IMG/VR virus record: IMGVR_UViG_3300049489_000380
Span: 1-23,969 of that record
Origin: a virus
DNA length: 23,969 bases
Reading direction: 5' to 3' (one strand)
The translations under genes were made by a program, and so were the position numbers. The notes beneath the pieces were generated by a model. That model ran no database searches, was not told where the DNA came from, and was given only the letters and a program-made list of their open reading frames with translations. Shown here one piece after another: positions 13,781 to 20,511 of the stretch (its first letter is position 1; each line of letters opens with the position of its first letter).

Positions 13781-13941
13781 TTGAGCTAAACGGTCAGCCT
13801 GCTGAGCTGACATTCACAGTGACAGTTACCAGAAAAAATGGTGATGTCGAAACATTTAACATGATTGGCAAAATAATGCCGCCAGAGGAGCCTAACGATG
13901 GCAGTAACGCACTCGATAGCAGCGCAGAACGCAGCGACTAA
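13777..13941 (+). CDS. Small hypothetical protein (54 aa)
   Basis: Starts in the ATGA overlap with the upstream gene and reads MIELNGQPAELTFTVTVTRK, then NGDVETFNMIGKIMPPEEP and a polar tail. The first 32 residues form a plausible pair of beta hairpins. The opening 'MIELNGxPxELTF.V.VTRxxGxxExY' is one I associate with short proteins in phage tail clusters, but the family has no known function. The last 44 bases overlap the next gene in another frame, so the C-terminal tail (DGSNALDSSAERSD) may be a by-product of that overlap. Confidence 0.5.
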   Translation: MIELNGQPAELTFTVTVTRKNGDVETFNMIGKIMPPEEPNDGSNALDSSAERSD

Positions 13942-14287
13942 CGCAGTAACAGCACTGATCGGCACATCAGGCAATCTTGCATACCGTACATCAGGCACCG
14001 TGGGCTCTCCCGGCGCAATAGCAGCAACGTGCCCGCTTTCCGCAACGGCATTTGGCGCCGCATCTAGCGGAGTGGCAACTGCTAACCCAATATCAACAGA
14101 CACCAACGCCGTTGGCAACGCCTCCCCTGTTGCCACTGCGACGCTACAAACTAGCGCGGGGACTGTTGTCATCCATTGCCAGGTAGCCAGCTCGCTGCAG
14201 GACATCAACATGACAAACGGGCTGACGATTGGCGCCGGGGATCAGGTGTCAACAAGCTCATTAACATACCGCGCGTTGAGTGCATAA
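13898..14287 (+). CDS. Ala/Thr-rich virion-associated protein (129 aa)
   Basis: The protein starts with a helix (HSIAAQNAATNAVTALIGTSGNL) and continues as Gly/Ala/Ser/Thr-rich strands (TSGTVGSPGAIAATCPLSATAFGAASSGVATANPI...TSAGTVVIHCQVAS) and ends DINMTNGLTIGAGDQVSTSSLTYRALSA. This is a typical small phage structural protein; 'AxTxxLDxxN-free' low-complexity composition rather than a motif drives the call. A GAGGAG ribosome-binding site lies before the ATG, inside the preceding gene. No catalytic motif is visible. Adjacent genes of similar composition suggest a multi-protein neck or fibre complex. Confidence 0.5.
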   Translation: MAVTHSIAAQNAATNAVTALIGTSGNLAYRTSGTVGSPGAIAATCPLSATAFGAASSGVATANPISTDTNAVGNASPVATATLQTSAGTVVIHCQVASSLQDINMTNGLTIGAGDQVSTSSLTYRALSA

Positions 14288-14290
14288 TTT

Positions 14291-15112
14291 ATGGCTATTA
14301 CATCGCTGGATGCTGTAATTGCAGGAATGAAGCCGCCCGCGCCGTTTATGAAAGTCGGCGTGACGATGGCGGCGGTCGCCAGCCAGAGGGCATATACCCC
14401 TTGGTACGCTGGCGGCTTCCCCGGGGCGTCAACAGCCACAGCTATTGGCATAAACGGCCAGGCTGTTACTCCAGCTCTGGGCGCTCCTGTTGGCGGCAGA
14501 ATTTTGCGTGTCAATCCGGGGGCGGGAGTTGATGCTCATGTTGCGCGCCTTGCTGCCCAGGCAACACAGCCCGGCACGCTGTGGCTGATTGACCGCTTGT
14601 GGCACAACAGCGGGTTGGTGACCACATCAACAACAGCTCAGGCTATAACTCCTGCGACATTACCGGCGCGATCTAATGACGGCACATCTAACGGAGAGGC
14701 AGTCATGGCCGCTATCGAGTGGTCGGCAGCGGGCGGCGCTGGCACCCCAACTGTCACCCTGACCTATACCGATCAGGACGGCAACACCGGGGCAACCGGC
14801 ACATTTTCAGGCGTAACAACCCCTGGCGTTGGCACGTTTGAGATATTCAGCCTCGCATCTGGCGATACCGGGATACGCGCCCCCACCTCGTTTATTCAGA
14901 GCGCCACCCGAACTAGCGGAACAATGCACCTCGTTCTATTTCGTGTGATTACTCAAATCGAATGCACAGCGGCAAACATCGGCAATGCTGTCGATGCGCT
15001 AACCGGTGGCATGCCGAAAATCTACAATGACTCTGTGTTGCAGTTAGTCTGGTTCCCGACAAGCACGACCGCAACCACGATTTCCGGCCAATATATCGAA
15101 ACGCAGGGCTAA
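14291..15112 (+). CDS. Virion-associated protein (273 aa)
   Basis: A Gly/Ala/Thr-rich, mostly beta protein. The N-terminus (TSLDAVIAGMKPPAPFMKVG), the early QRAYTPWYAGGFPGA, and a late DNIRLxW-like stretch (GGMPKIYNDSVLQLVWFPTSTTATTISGQYIETQG) follow an order that I recognise from conserved phage tail-region hypotheticals, but without function. The final part resembles a capping strand pair. It starts four bases after the upstream stop with only a weak ribosome-binding site and ends four bases before the next ATG. Likely a structural component; a receptor-binding or neck role is inference. Confidence 0.5.
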   Translation: MAITSLDAVIAGMKPPAPFMKVGVTMAAVASQRAYTPWYAGGFPGASTATAIGINGQAVTPALGAPVGGRILRVNPGAGVDAHVARLAAQATQPGTLWLIDRLWHNSGLVTTSTTAQAITPATLPARSNDGTSNGEAVMAAIEWSAAGGAGTPTVTLTYTDQDGNTGATGTFSGVTTPGVGTFEIFSLASGDTGIRAPTSFIQSATRTSGTMHLVLFRVITQIECTAANIGNAVDALTGGMPKIYNDSVLQLVWFPTSTTATTISGQYIETQG

Positions 15113-15115
15113 AAA

Positions 15116-15892
15116 ATGGCGGGCGAGGGCGATTTTCCGTTCCGCTCAGCCTATGCCCGTGGCCGTGGCCGTGGCCGTGGCGCAAAACCATATGATTTCG
15201 CAATACAATCTTACAATGACGCCAATAAGTTAATTTGGTCAGATTGGTTCTTTAATGCACCAAGCGGCGGCGCCTTGCATGATGCTTCCGGTGCTTTGGT
15301 TGGCCCCGGCTCTGTCATTACAGGCTCCGCAGCGCGAACAAAACTGCATGACTCAAGCGGGGCGCTTGTAGGCCCAGGCTCGGTCATTTCTGGGGTTGCA
15401 GCTAGAAGTAAGCTGCATGCGGCATCTGGCGCATTAGTCGGCCCTGGTTCTGTTATTACCGGCTCAGCCGCAAGGGCAAAAGTTCATGACGCTACAGGGG
15501 CCCTTATTGGCCCTGGGGCTCAGGTGGTTGGCGCGGCAGCCCGCACACGATTGCATGATGCCTCTGGCGCCATTGTTGGCCCAGGCTCGGTTATAGCTGG
15601 GTCTGCAACAAGAACTAGGCTGCACACGGCAAGCGGTGCTTTGGTTGGCCAGGACTCGGTTATTGTTGGCAGCGCTTCACGCACTAAGCTCCATGATGCC
15701 ACAGGCGTACTGGTCGGACCAAGCGCTGAACTAATCGGTTCAGCTGCTGTGTTGCGCAACCATGTCGCAACGGGGGCGTTGATTGGCCAGGGCTCTGTAA
15801 TCACTGGCGCAGCGCTACACATTAAACCACCGTCCGCAGGCGGCGCAAGAACTCGATTTATCCGCCCATTCTTCACCAACTTTATGAGTTGA
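15116..15892 (+). CDS. Tail-region protein with eight 23-residue tandem repeats (258 aa)
   Basis: Residues 1-53 are a leader containing an Arg-Gly run (ARGRGRGRGA) and an aromatic segment (IWSDWFFNAPSGGA). Residues 54-237 are eight 23-residue repeats of consensus LHDASGALVGPGSVITG followed by SAARTK, and residues 238-258 form an Arg/Phe-rich tail. In each repeat, His at position 2, Gly at 6, 10 and 17 and Ala at 19 or 20 are nearly fixed. This 'HxaSGaLxGxGsxixGsA' unit recurs in diverse phage-encoded proteins and probably builds an extended beta-rich rod; the Arg-rich ends may anchor it. Function is unknown; its position before the ejection genes suggests a virion fibre. Confidence 0.6.
   Translation: MAGEGDFPFRSAYARGRGRGRGAKPYDFAIQSYNDANKLIWSDWFFNAPSGGALHDASGALVGPGSVITGSAARTKLHDSSGALVGPGSVISGVAARSKLHAASGALVGPGSVITGSAARAKVHDATGALIGPGAQVVGAAARTRLHDASGAIVGPGSVIAGSATRTRLHTASGALVGQDSVIVGSASRTKLHDATGVLVGPSAELIGSAAVLRNHVATGALIGQGSVITGAALHIKPPSAGGARTRFIRPFFTNFMS
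15157..15180 (+). repeat. Four tandem CCGTGG hexamers
   Basis: A 24-base microsatellite encoding alternating Arg and Gly in the leader of the 23-residue-repeat protein. Slippage by whole hexamers would keep the reading frame, so the number of RG pairs could vary among related phages. Confidence 0.7.
15275..15826 (+). repeat. Eight 69-bp in-frame tandem repeats
   Basis: Eight consecutive 69-bp units encode the 23-residue repeats. At DNA level they are clearly diverged: the GGCCCAGGCTC-type segment varies from unit to unit, while encoded residues at His, Gly and Ala positions stay fixed. That indicates old duplication under protein-level selection rather than recent expansion. The seventh and eighth units (ending LR and IK) are the most diverged. 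Confidence 0.8.
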
Positions 15893-15893
15893 T

Positions 15894-16325
15894 ATGCTGA
15901 GAATAGCCGAGCCAAGCGACATTTATTCCATTTTTAATTTGTCGTGCGACGCTCTCGACGAGAAAGGCGAGTCATTCAGCTCGTCGCACCTCATGGGCTC
16001 TATAGCTGAGTCGATTTCGCGCAAAAACGTCTGCCTGTCAATCCTGGGCGGAGATATTTCCGGATTTTTAATCTGGAGTGAAAGCATCCACACTCTGACT
16101 GGCAAGCCGATCTTCAGAAAGATTGCTTTTTATGTCAGCCCAAGGCATCGCGGAGGTAGCTCAGCGCTAAAGCTGATGCTTTTTGCTATCGAAAGGGCTA
16201 AGATGATAGGCGCAAATAAGTTGATTTTTTCTGCTATAATTGATAGCGACTGCATTAGAGTGTCTTCGCTGTACCAAAAACTGGGGCTGACACCGACAGA
16301 AATAACTCACGAGATGAGGTTTTAA
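15894..16325 (+). CDS. GNAT-family N-acetyltransferase
   Basis: A 143-residue protein with the GNAT fold order. The N-terminal strand-helix is MLRIAEPSDIYSIFNLSCDAL, a strand follows (CLSILGGDISGFLIWSE), then the acetyl-CoA pyrophosphate-binding motif A, FYVSPRHRGGSSALKLMLFAIERAK, with RHRGGS at residues 84-89, and finally ANKLIFSAIIDSD and SLYQKLGLTP (motif B). It would transfer acetyl from acetyl-CoA to an amine; the substrate is unknown. It starts one base after the upstream stop and ends one base before the first ejection-protein gene, so it is expressed with virion proteins. Acetyltransferases in this slot occur in several podoviruses, and acetylation of a virion protein or host target is inferred. 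Confidence 0.75.
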   Translation: MLRIAEPSDIYSIFNLSCDALDEKGESFSSSHLMGSIAESISRKNVCLSILGGDISGFLIWSESIHTLTGKPIFRKIAFYVSPRHRGGSSALKLMLFAIERAKMIGANKLIFSAIIDSDCIRVSSLYQKLGLTPTEITHEMRF

Positions 16326-16326
16326 T

Positions 16327-16944
16327 ATGGGCCTAGGCGACCAGTGGCTTGCCGAACGCAGAGCCGATAAAGCTGAGGACGCTGCCAACGTGCAGGCAGC
16401 CTCAGCTGACCGCGCAGCAGAGCTTGTTCAGCAGAGGTACGAGTCATCACGACAGGACTTGGCGCCGTTTCGAGAAGCTGGCGTTAACGTAGCTCTGCCA
16501 AGGCTTTTGCAAATGGCATCCGGCCAGACGCCAGATAGATACAGCCAGATAATGAACAGCCCGATTTTCAAGGACATGCTTGAAATCCGCGACAGATCAA
16601 CTGCTGGTCGATTAGCACAGCAGGGCAGGATAGGCACTGGCGACCAATCGCTACAATTCGCGCAAAACGTCATGGCAACCGCACTTCCGCTTATTGATGT
16701 TAACGTGAGGGACGAACAGATAACCGAGCAAAGGCTAAACAACCTACTGTCAGCAGCTCAGGCGTCTGCCGCGATGACCGGCCAGCAGGGCATTAACGCC
16801 GCCCAAATACAGGGCGACCTCGGGACGCAGGCAGCAAACTCCATTGCGGCAGGGATGGTTGCAAAAGAAAATATTCGACAACAACCGATAAACAACGCGC
16901 TAAACGCATTTACGTCGCTCGGCGGCGCATTTCTGGGGGGATAG
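16327..16944 (+). CDS. Putative DNA-ejection (internal virion) protein, small
   Basis: A 205-residue, helical, Gln/Ala-rich protein: AERRADKAEDAANVQAASADRAAELVQQRYESSRQDLAPFREAGVNVALPRLLQMASG, then SPIFKDMLEIRDRSTAGRLAQQGRIGTGDQSLQFAQN, ending NNALNAFTSLGGAFLGG. 'LxPFxxAG..aLxxL..l' followed by 'rlaaqGrxxtGd...a' is a widely shared pattern among phage internal or ejection proteins at the end of tail operons. The Gly-rich hydrophobic C-terminus may insert into membrane. By order it would correspond to the first of three ejection proteins (as P22 gp7, gp20, gp16), but sequence kinship with those is not claimed. A GAGG site precedes the ATG. Confidence 0.6.
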   Translation: MGLGDQWLAERRADKAEDAANVQAASADRAAELVQQRYESSRQDLAPFREAGVNVALPRLLQMASGQTPDRYSQIMNSPIFKDMLEIRDRSTAGRLAQQGRIGTGDQSLQFAQNVMATALPLIDVNVRDEQITEQRLNNLLSAAQASAAMTGQQGINAAQIQGDLGTQAANSIAAGMVAKENIRQQPINNALNAFTSLGGAFLGG

Positions 16945-16948
16945 ATAA

Positions 16949-18127
16949 TTGGCCATAAATTCCAGTATCCCGCTGCGGATGATGCAAAACGACCAGCCAA
17001 GCACATTTGAGCTGTTAAATCAGGGCATGCAGCTTCGCAGTCAAATCGACAATGCGCCGCTGCTTAAAAGCCAAAACCAAGCCCAAGCACAAATCGCCCA
17101 GGCTGGAGCCGCCGCAGTTGCCCGCGAAGACTCCCTCCGCAAAGCCGGAATTATTTACAACTACGCGAACCAATTAAAGGCGGTGCCAATGGCTCAGCGC
17201 CGAACGTTTTTAGCGTCAATCCCGCCAGATGTCATATCTGGCGTCGGATTAAACCCAGAACAGCTCCAGGGCATGGCCATTGATGACGCCAGTATCGACA
17301 CAACAATCGCCCAGCTTCAGCCTTTACTGCAACAGCAAGGCGCGCAGCAACAAGGGCCCGCATCTCGTCGCAGCCAGGACTATGCAGGCGGCCGGATTAC
17401 AGTTCAAGAAATGACTGATGGCACCGTCAGGTACATGCAGTTCGGTAAAGAAATCCCGCCCGAGCAGGTTCAGGCCGCATTTGAGTCGGCAAACAAGGAG
17501 CACCTTGGCGAGCAAGAGCGATTAAATTACAGCCGCCGCAGCGGGTCTCTTGCCGCAGAGCTTGGATATCGGCCGGAAATAGTGTCACGCGAGACTTCAG
17601 AGCGGTTTGAGTCAAAAGGCGAAGAAAATCGCGCCCAAACTGTTATCGATAGCGGGCTTGATGCATCTCAAGGTCTGCCTGAGCTGAAGCGCTCACTTGA
17701 ATTGCTAAATGAAGTTGATACGGGCGGCATAGATGCTGTCGCGCTGAAAATACAACAGGCGTTCGGGGTTGAAGGCGCAAATCCAGGCGAGCTATCTTAC
17801 AACCTTGGTAAATCCGTTATTTCTCAGCTCAAGTCCATGTTTGGCGGGGCATTCACAAACGACGAGAGAAAACGACTTGAGCAGATCGAGGCAGGATTTG
17901 GAAAAAGCCCAGCAACAAATAAGCGCCTAATATCAAACACAATTCAGATTGTCGAGAGAAAAGCAAAACGAGCCATTGAGCGCGCGGAAGACCGTGGCGA
18001 TTACGAAACCGCAGACGAAATTAGAGCGAATATGGAAGCCATCATGGAACAGCGAGATGAAGTAAAACCGACCGCAAGTAAACCTGCGGCCAGCAACGAT
18101 TTTGAAGGCTTCGAGATCATTGAGTAA
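16949..18127 (+). CDS. Putative DNA-ejection (internal virion) protein, medium
   Basis: A 392-residue, highly charged, Gln-rich helical protein. Residues about 22-60 (LLNQGMQLRSQIDNAPLLKSQNQAQAQIAQAG) and 130-140 (QQQGAQQQG) are low complexity. A central part GTVRYMQFGKEIPPEQVQAA is followed by helical segments (ELKRSLELLNEVDTGGIDAVALKIQQAFGVEG, DERKRLEQIEAGFGKSPATNKRLISNTIQIVERKAKRAIERAEDRGDYETA). The C-terminal core resembles other phage internal proteins of 'ALKxxxxxxxGx...LNxxxQ..LxQLK..FGGxxTexExxxLxxIxxxxGxspxxN' type. The start is TTG at 16949 with GGGGGG about eight bases upstream; ATG 16979 is an alternative. The stop overlaps the next ATG by one base (TAATG). Confidence 0.6.
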   Translation: MAINSSIPLRMMQNDQPSTFELLNQGMQLRSQIDNAPLLKSQNQAQAQIAQAGAAAVAREDSLRKAGIIYNYANQLKAVPMAQRRTFLASIPPDVISGVGLNPEQLQGMAIDDASIDTTIAQLQPLLQQQGAQQQGPASRRSQDYAGGRITVQEMTDGTVRYMQFGKEIPPEQVQAAFESANKEHLGEQERLNYSRRSGSLAAELGYRPEIVSRETSERFESKGEENRAQTVIDSGLDASQGLPELKRSLELLNEVDTGGIDAVALKIQQAFGVEGANPGELSYNLGKSVISQLKSMFGGAFTNDERKRLEQIEAGFGKSPATNKRLISNTIQIVERKAKRAIERAEDRGDYETADEIRANMEAIMEQRDEVKPTASKPAASNDFEGFEIIE

Positions 18128-20511
18128 TGGGAAAAAAAGAATTTTCTATTAAAGCGCCTGACGGCTCGGTGATCAAAGTCACCGCAGATTCCAACGCGGC
18201 TCGCGAAGAGATTTTGACTCTAGCAAAACAAAAGTTTGGCGCTAAGCCAGAAAAAACCGCAGAGTTTTCTATTAAGGCTCCGGATGGGTCGGTGGTAAAA
18301 GTAACCGCAGACGCAGGCACGTCGCGCGAAGAAATTCTCACCCTAGCAAAACAACAGTTTGAGGCAAAAGCAAAAGCAGAGCCTGAAAAACCAATGGTTT
18401 CTGGTCGCGGAATATCCGGCCAGATCAAGACGAATGAGCGCGAAGCGTTTTTATCTGATTTAGAGAAAACTAACCCGTTTCAAGCTAAAGCCCTGCGAGA
18501 CATGAACCCATTCGAGCGTGCGCTGATCGGCGCTGGCTCAGGCTTTTCCACTCTGCTTGAGGGGGCTGGAATCCTATCTCAGAGACCAGAGGACGAAAAG
18601 CTGGCGACTGAGCAAATCGCAAAAAGCGGCAATTCGTTCGGCGCTGGTCAGCTGGTCGGTCAGGCCGCGCCGTTTGCCGGGCTTGGGATGGCTGCCGGGG
18701 CTGCACTCAAGGGCGCTCCGATTGTTAACACAATTACACAAGGCGCGATTGGTGCCGCAGAGGGCGGCATTGTCGCCAGGGGGACCGGCGGTGATGCAGG
18801 CGATATCTTGGCAGGAACGATTACGGGCGGCGCTCTTGGATCTGGGGCTGAGGTTCTTGCTCCTATCCTCAATCGCGCTGCTCGCTCAGTAGTCCAGAAA
18901 GTGACCGGGGCGCCTCCAGCTGGGCGTCTTATCGATGACGCAGGGCGGCCCACAGCAGAGCTACAGCGCGCGCTTGATAAGTCCGGACAGTCATTTGATG
19001 AGGTTGTTGCGGCTGCCACGTCAAAAGACACTGGGTCAGTGGCAAAAAGCATTGTTAGCGCTGGCCGATCTGATGCGCCAGAAGCTGCGGCTGATGCTAT
19101 ATCAGTAAACCCTGAGCGTGTTGCTGCGGCAAAACGAATTGGGGTCCTAGATTCTGCGCCTGTTGCCGTGTTGACTGATGACGCAGCGGCGCAACAGCTT
19201 GGTGGCGCACTAGCCGCAATGCAGGGCACAAAAGAGAGCGTTGCGCTTGACAAGCTGGCCGCTGATTTTGGCCAGGCTGCCGATAGCTTTATTGCTGATA
19301 TCGGAGGGTCTATTGATCGCAATGCAGTTAGCGACGAATTGCTTGGGAAAATAACTGACGACATCACGAGAATCAAGGCGATTGAGAATAGGTTATATGG
19401 CCCGATAGACGACGCAATAGGCCGTGGCACCCGTATTGAGGATTATGCGCAGCCGCTAAAAAATAGGCTGGCAGCCAAGGCGCGAAACTCAGGCGGCGAA
19501 AAAAGACTTCCTCGGCATGAGCGTGAAATGCTGCAAATGCTAAAAAGTCAGGAGGGCATGACCTACCAGAATTTAATCGACAAAATGCACGACATAGGAA
19601 ATGCGGCGTACCGCAAGACGACCACGTATGACGACATCGACACCGCCTCGCTGAAAATGATGTACGGCGATTTAATGCGCGTTCGTGAAGCGGCGGCAGA
19701 TACGTTCGGAGTCGGCGAAAAGATGGCCAAAGCCAAAAAGCTTGGGGCGTCTCGGTTTGCCCTCCAGGAGTCTTCAGACGCTTTATTTGGCCAGAATCTT
19801 GAGCGATCCATATTTGGCCGAATTGATCGCGCAGTAAAAGGGCTGCCGCAGGGTGCGGTAAGAGAATTTACAGTGACAATGGATTTAATCCCTGCAAAAC
19901 ACCGCAAATCTGTTGCCGCGTCAATGCTAAGTACCGCAATGACTGGCGGGCGTGATCAGTCTGTTGGGATAAATTCAACCCAGTTTTCGAAATGGTTCAG
20001 AAATCTCGAGCGGCAACCAACGGCGATGAGCGCGCTAAAAAAATACGTCGGCGAGACGGAGGTAGGGCGCCTGAAAGATTTCGCAACTCTCGCCGAAGGG
20101 GTCTCAGGCGTTACCAAAAACAGAATCCGCACCGGCGTTGCAGGGGACTCGTTAAAGCGGCTAGATGATGTTAATGCTGTAGCCAAAAAACTTTACCAGA
20201 TAGCAGGCCCTATGGCTGGCGCTGTATCCGGGGCTGTTAGGGGCGCCGCTGATCTGATCGGAATGGCCAAAACCCCTGCTGTTGAAGCCGCAGACAATGT
20301 TTTAAGTTCAAGCAAATTTAGAGCCGCAGTTATTGAGGGCGCTAAGTCGGGCGTAAAAACAGACAAATTTAAACGCCTCGACGCGGCTCTCAAGGCATCG
20401 CCAGAGTACAAAAAATACATGAGCTCACTGACTCCTGACTTGCGCTCACAGGTAGCCGCCACTGGCCTTATTGCATGGCTGGCAACATCAAAAGACGAAG
20501 AGGAAAAATAA
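18127..20511 (+). CDS. Putative DNA-ejection (internal virion) protein, large, with duplicated N-terminal domain
   Basis: A 794-residue protein. Residues 5-40 and 46-81 are near-identical copies of a domain reading EFSIKAPDGSVIKVTAD then REEILTLAKQ; this 'xxxxAPDGxxxxVxAxxxAxxEEILxxAK' domain usually occurs once at the N-terminus of phage internal proteins. Residues about 136-250 are Gly/Ala-rich and hydrophobic (GAGSGFSTLLEGAGIL, APFAGLGMAAGAALKGAP, ITQGAIGAAEGGIVARG), fitting a membrane-inserting ejection channel. The rest is long and helical with charged stretches. It is the third and largest of the ejection set and is followed by the tailspike with a TAATG overlap. No transglycosylase or peptidase motif is seen. 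Confidence 0.6.
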   Translation: MGKKEFSIKAPDGSVIKVTADSNAAREEILTLAKQKFGAKPEKTAEFSIKAPDGSVVKVTADAGTSREEILTLAKQQFEAKAKAEPEKPMVSGRGISGQIKTNEREAFLSDLEKTNPFQAKALRDMNPFERALIGAGSGFSTLLEGAGILSQRPEDEKLATEQIAKSGNSFGAGQLVGQAAPFAGLGMAAGAALKGAPIVNTITQGAIGAAEGGIVARGTGGDAGDILAGTITGGALGSGAEVLAPILNRAARSVVQKVTGAPPAGRLIDDAGRPTAELQRALDKSGQSFDEVVAAATSKDTGSVAKSIVSAGRSDAPEAAADAISVNPERVAAAKRIGVLDSAPVAVLTDDAAAQQLGGALAAMQGTKESVALDKLAADFGQAADSFIADIGGSIDRNAVSDELLGKITDDITRIKAIENRLYGPIDDAIGRGTRIEDYAQPLKNRLAAKARNSGGEKRLPRHEREMLQMLKSQEGMTYQNLIDKMHDIGNAAYRKTTTYDDIDTASLKMMYGDLMRVREAAADTFGVGEKMAKAKKLGASRFALQESSDALFGQNLERSIFGRIDRAVKGLPQGAVREFTVTMDLIPAKHRKSVAASMLSTAMTGGRDQSVGINSTQFSKWFRNLERQPTAMSALKKYVGETEVGRLKDFATLAEGVSGVTKNRIRTGVAGDSLKRLDDVNAVAKKLYQIAGPMAGAVSGAVRGAADLIGMAKTPAVEAADNVLSSSKFRAAVIEGAKSGVKTDKFKRLDAALKASPEYKKYMSSLTPDLRSQVAATGLIAWLATSKDEEEK
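18139..18369 (+). repeat. Tandem duplication of a 36-residue N-terminal domain
   Basis: The two copies encode residues 5-40 (18139-18246) and 46-81 (18262-18369), a 123-base period. Most differences between copies are at third codon positions (for example GAATTTTCTATTAAAGCG against GAGTTTTCTATTAAGGCT), while the protein differs at only a few sites in the first 17 residues. This indicates duplication followed by purifying selection on both copies. Confidence 0.8.

Noticed and set aside
13786-14211. Minus-strand open frame of about 141 codons
   Set aside because: It lies opposite two well-supported, coupled plus-strand genes; nothing in its translation resembles a protein domain.
15275-15826. 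CRISPR array
   Set aside because: The 69-bp units are contiguous, in frame and diverged, with no alternating unique spacers; they encode a protein repeat.
18660-19430. Long minus-strand open frame of about 256 codons
   Set aside because: It lies wholly opposite the ejection-protein gene, has a Ser/Pro/Ala-rich composition typical of antisense shadows, and has no domain or ribosome-binding support.
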